The position numbers were made by a program, and so were the translations under genes. The notes under the pieces are model-generated. The model searched no databases. It was not told the origin of the DNA and saw only the letters and a program-made list of their open reading frames with translations. A stretch of 64,000 nt of DNA, taken from positions 40,939,487 through 41,003,486 of the forward strand of contig NW_023998415.1 in assembly GCF_014805625.2 (NCBI RefSeq). Direction: 5' to 3'. Below are positions 63,691-64,000 of the stretch, one piece after another. The stretch comes from Glossina fuscipes. Taxonomy: Eukaryota > Arthropoda > Insecta > Diptera > Glossinidae. Each line of letters opens with the position of its first letter. The first letter of the stretch is position 1.

Positions 63691-64000
63691 GCGGTTTTAT
63701 GGTGCACGTATTCTCAAATCTTCCAAACGTCATAGTATAACAAAATTTATCACAAACTCATTTCCTGTTAATGTTTGTGCATAAAAAGACAAAAACTCCC
63801 ATACGTTACTAAAATAGAATCAATTGAGGCAAAGAAGAAGAAAGTCACATATATATAAAAGAGATTGAAAGCAATCTTAGATGAACCCACCACGAGCCCA
63901 AAGATAATGTAAAAATTGCTCATTATTTTATTGATTGAACGAATTGAATTTCACTAAGCCGATCGGGGTCATTAAGCATGCGTTTCTTGTAAATTCTTCT

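Noticed and set aside
1..64000. CRISPR arrays, bacterial operons, ribosome binding sites, rRNA genes
   Set aside because: None seen; introns, SINEs and promoter structure show a eukaryotic nuclear sequence.

Overview
The window is eukaryotic and looks like a gene-poor, A+T-rich stretch from a higher (brachyceran) fly. The evidence is short GT-AG introns with fly-like splice sites, TATA/Inr promoter architecture, very abundant (TA)n, (CA)n, (CT)n and poly-T tracts, dispersed repeats carrying the 'gtccgtctgtc' core common in fly genomes, and secreted Gly/Ala-motif proteins of an insect type. A calyptrate such as a tsetse or a muscid relative is my best guess, but the sequence alone does not fix the species. 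Two 10-N gaps (13640-13649 and 34963-34972) mark it as scaffolded draft assembly.

The gene core is 40.0-48.6 kb. On the minus strand three related blocks (A 46.2-48.5, B 43.1-44.1, C 41.4-42.6) encode low-complexity, probably secreted proteins that share an AIAGxGG(T/V)A motif reminiscent of the insect DUF4774-type family. A has a signal-peptide leader in two small 5' exons. B and C begin at acceptors of the same phase and the same first base (A) as the A acceptor, and I found no leader of their own. Either one leader is spliced to three alternative terminal exons, or these are tandem paralogues with leaders I missed. C carries a GC-AG intron. Between A and B lie a mariner-like MITE with TA target duplications, an ORF that this MITE appears to interrupt, and a TATA/Inr-driven ORF for a 43-residue single-pass membrane micropeptide. 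Converging on C from the plus strand is a small three-exon gene (D, 40.1-41.25 kb) that I do not recognise.

The left 40 kb is mostly non-coding. Its best coding piece is a Gln-rich 5' coding exon on the minus strand (18391-18765) ending at a consensus donor, whose downstream exons were not found. It also holds a small family of tRNA-derived SINEs with (TAA)n tails (12.1, 30.3, 32.4, 34.7 kb), two with target-site duplications; a decayed RNase H-bearing LINE (28.9-29.6 kb); a decayed mariner transposase N-terminus (35.7-36.2 kb); and two dispersed repeat families. The right 15 kb (49-64 kb) is dominated by three to four copies of repeat family 1, a gypsy-type integrase relic near 57.5 kb, and some small unrecognised ORFs. 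Most stretches over 300 bases between listed features hold only A+T-rich sequence, microsatellites and unclassified repeat debris.
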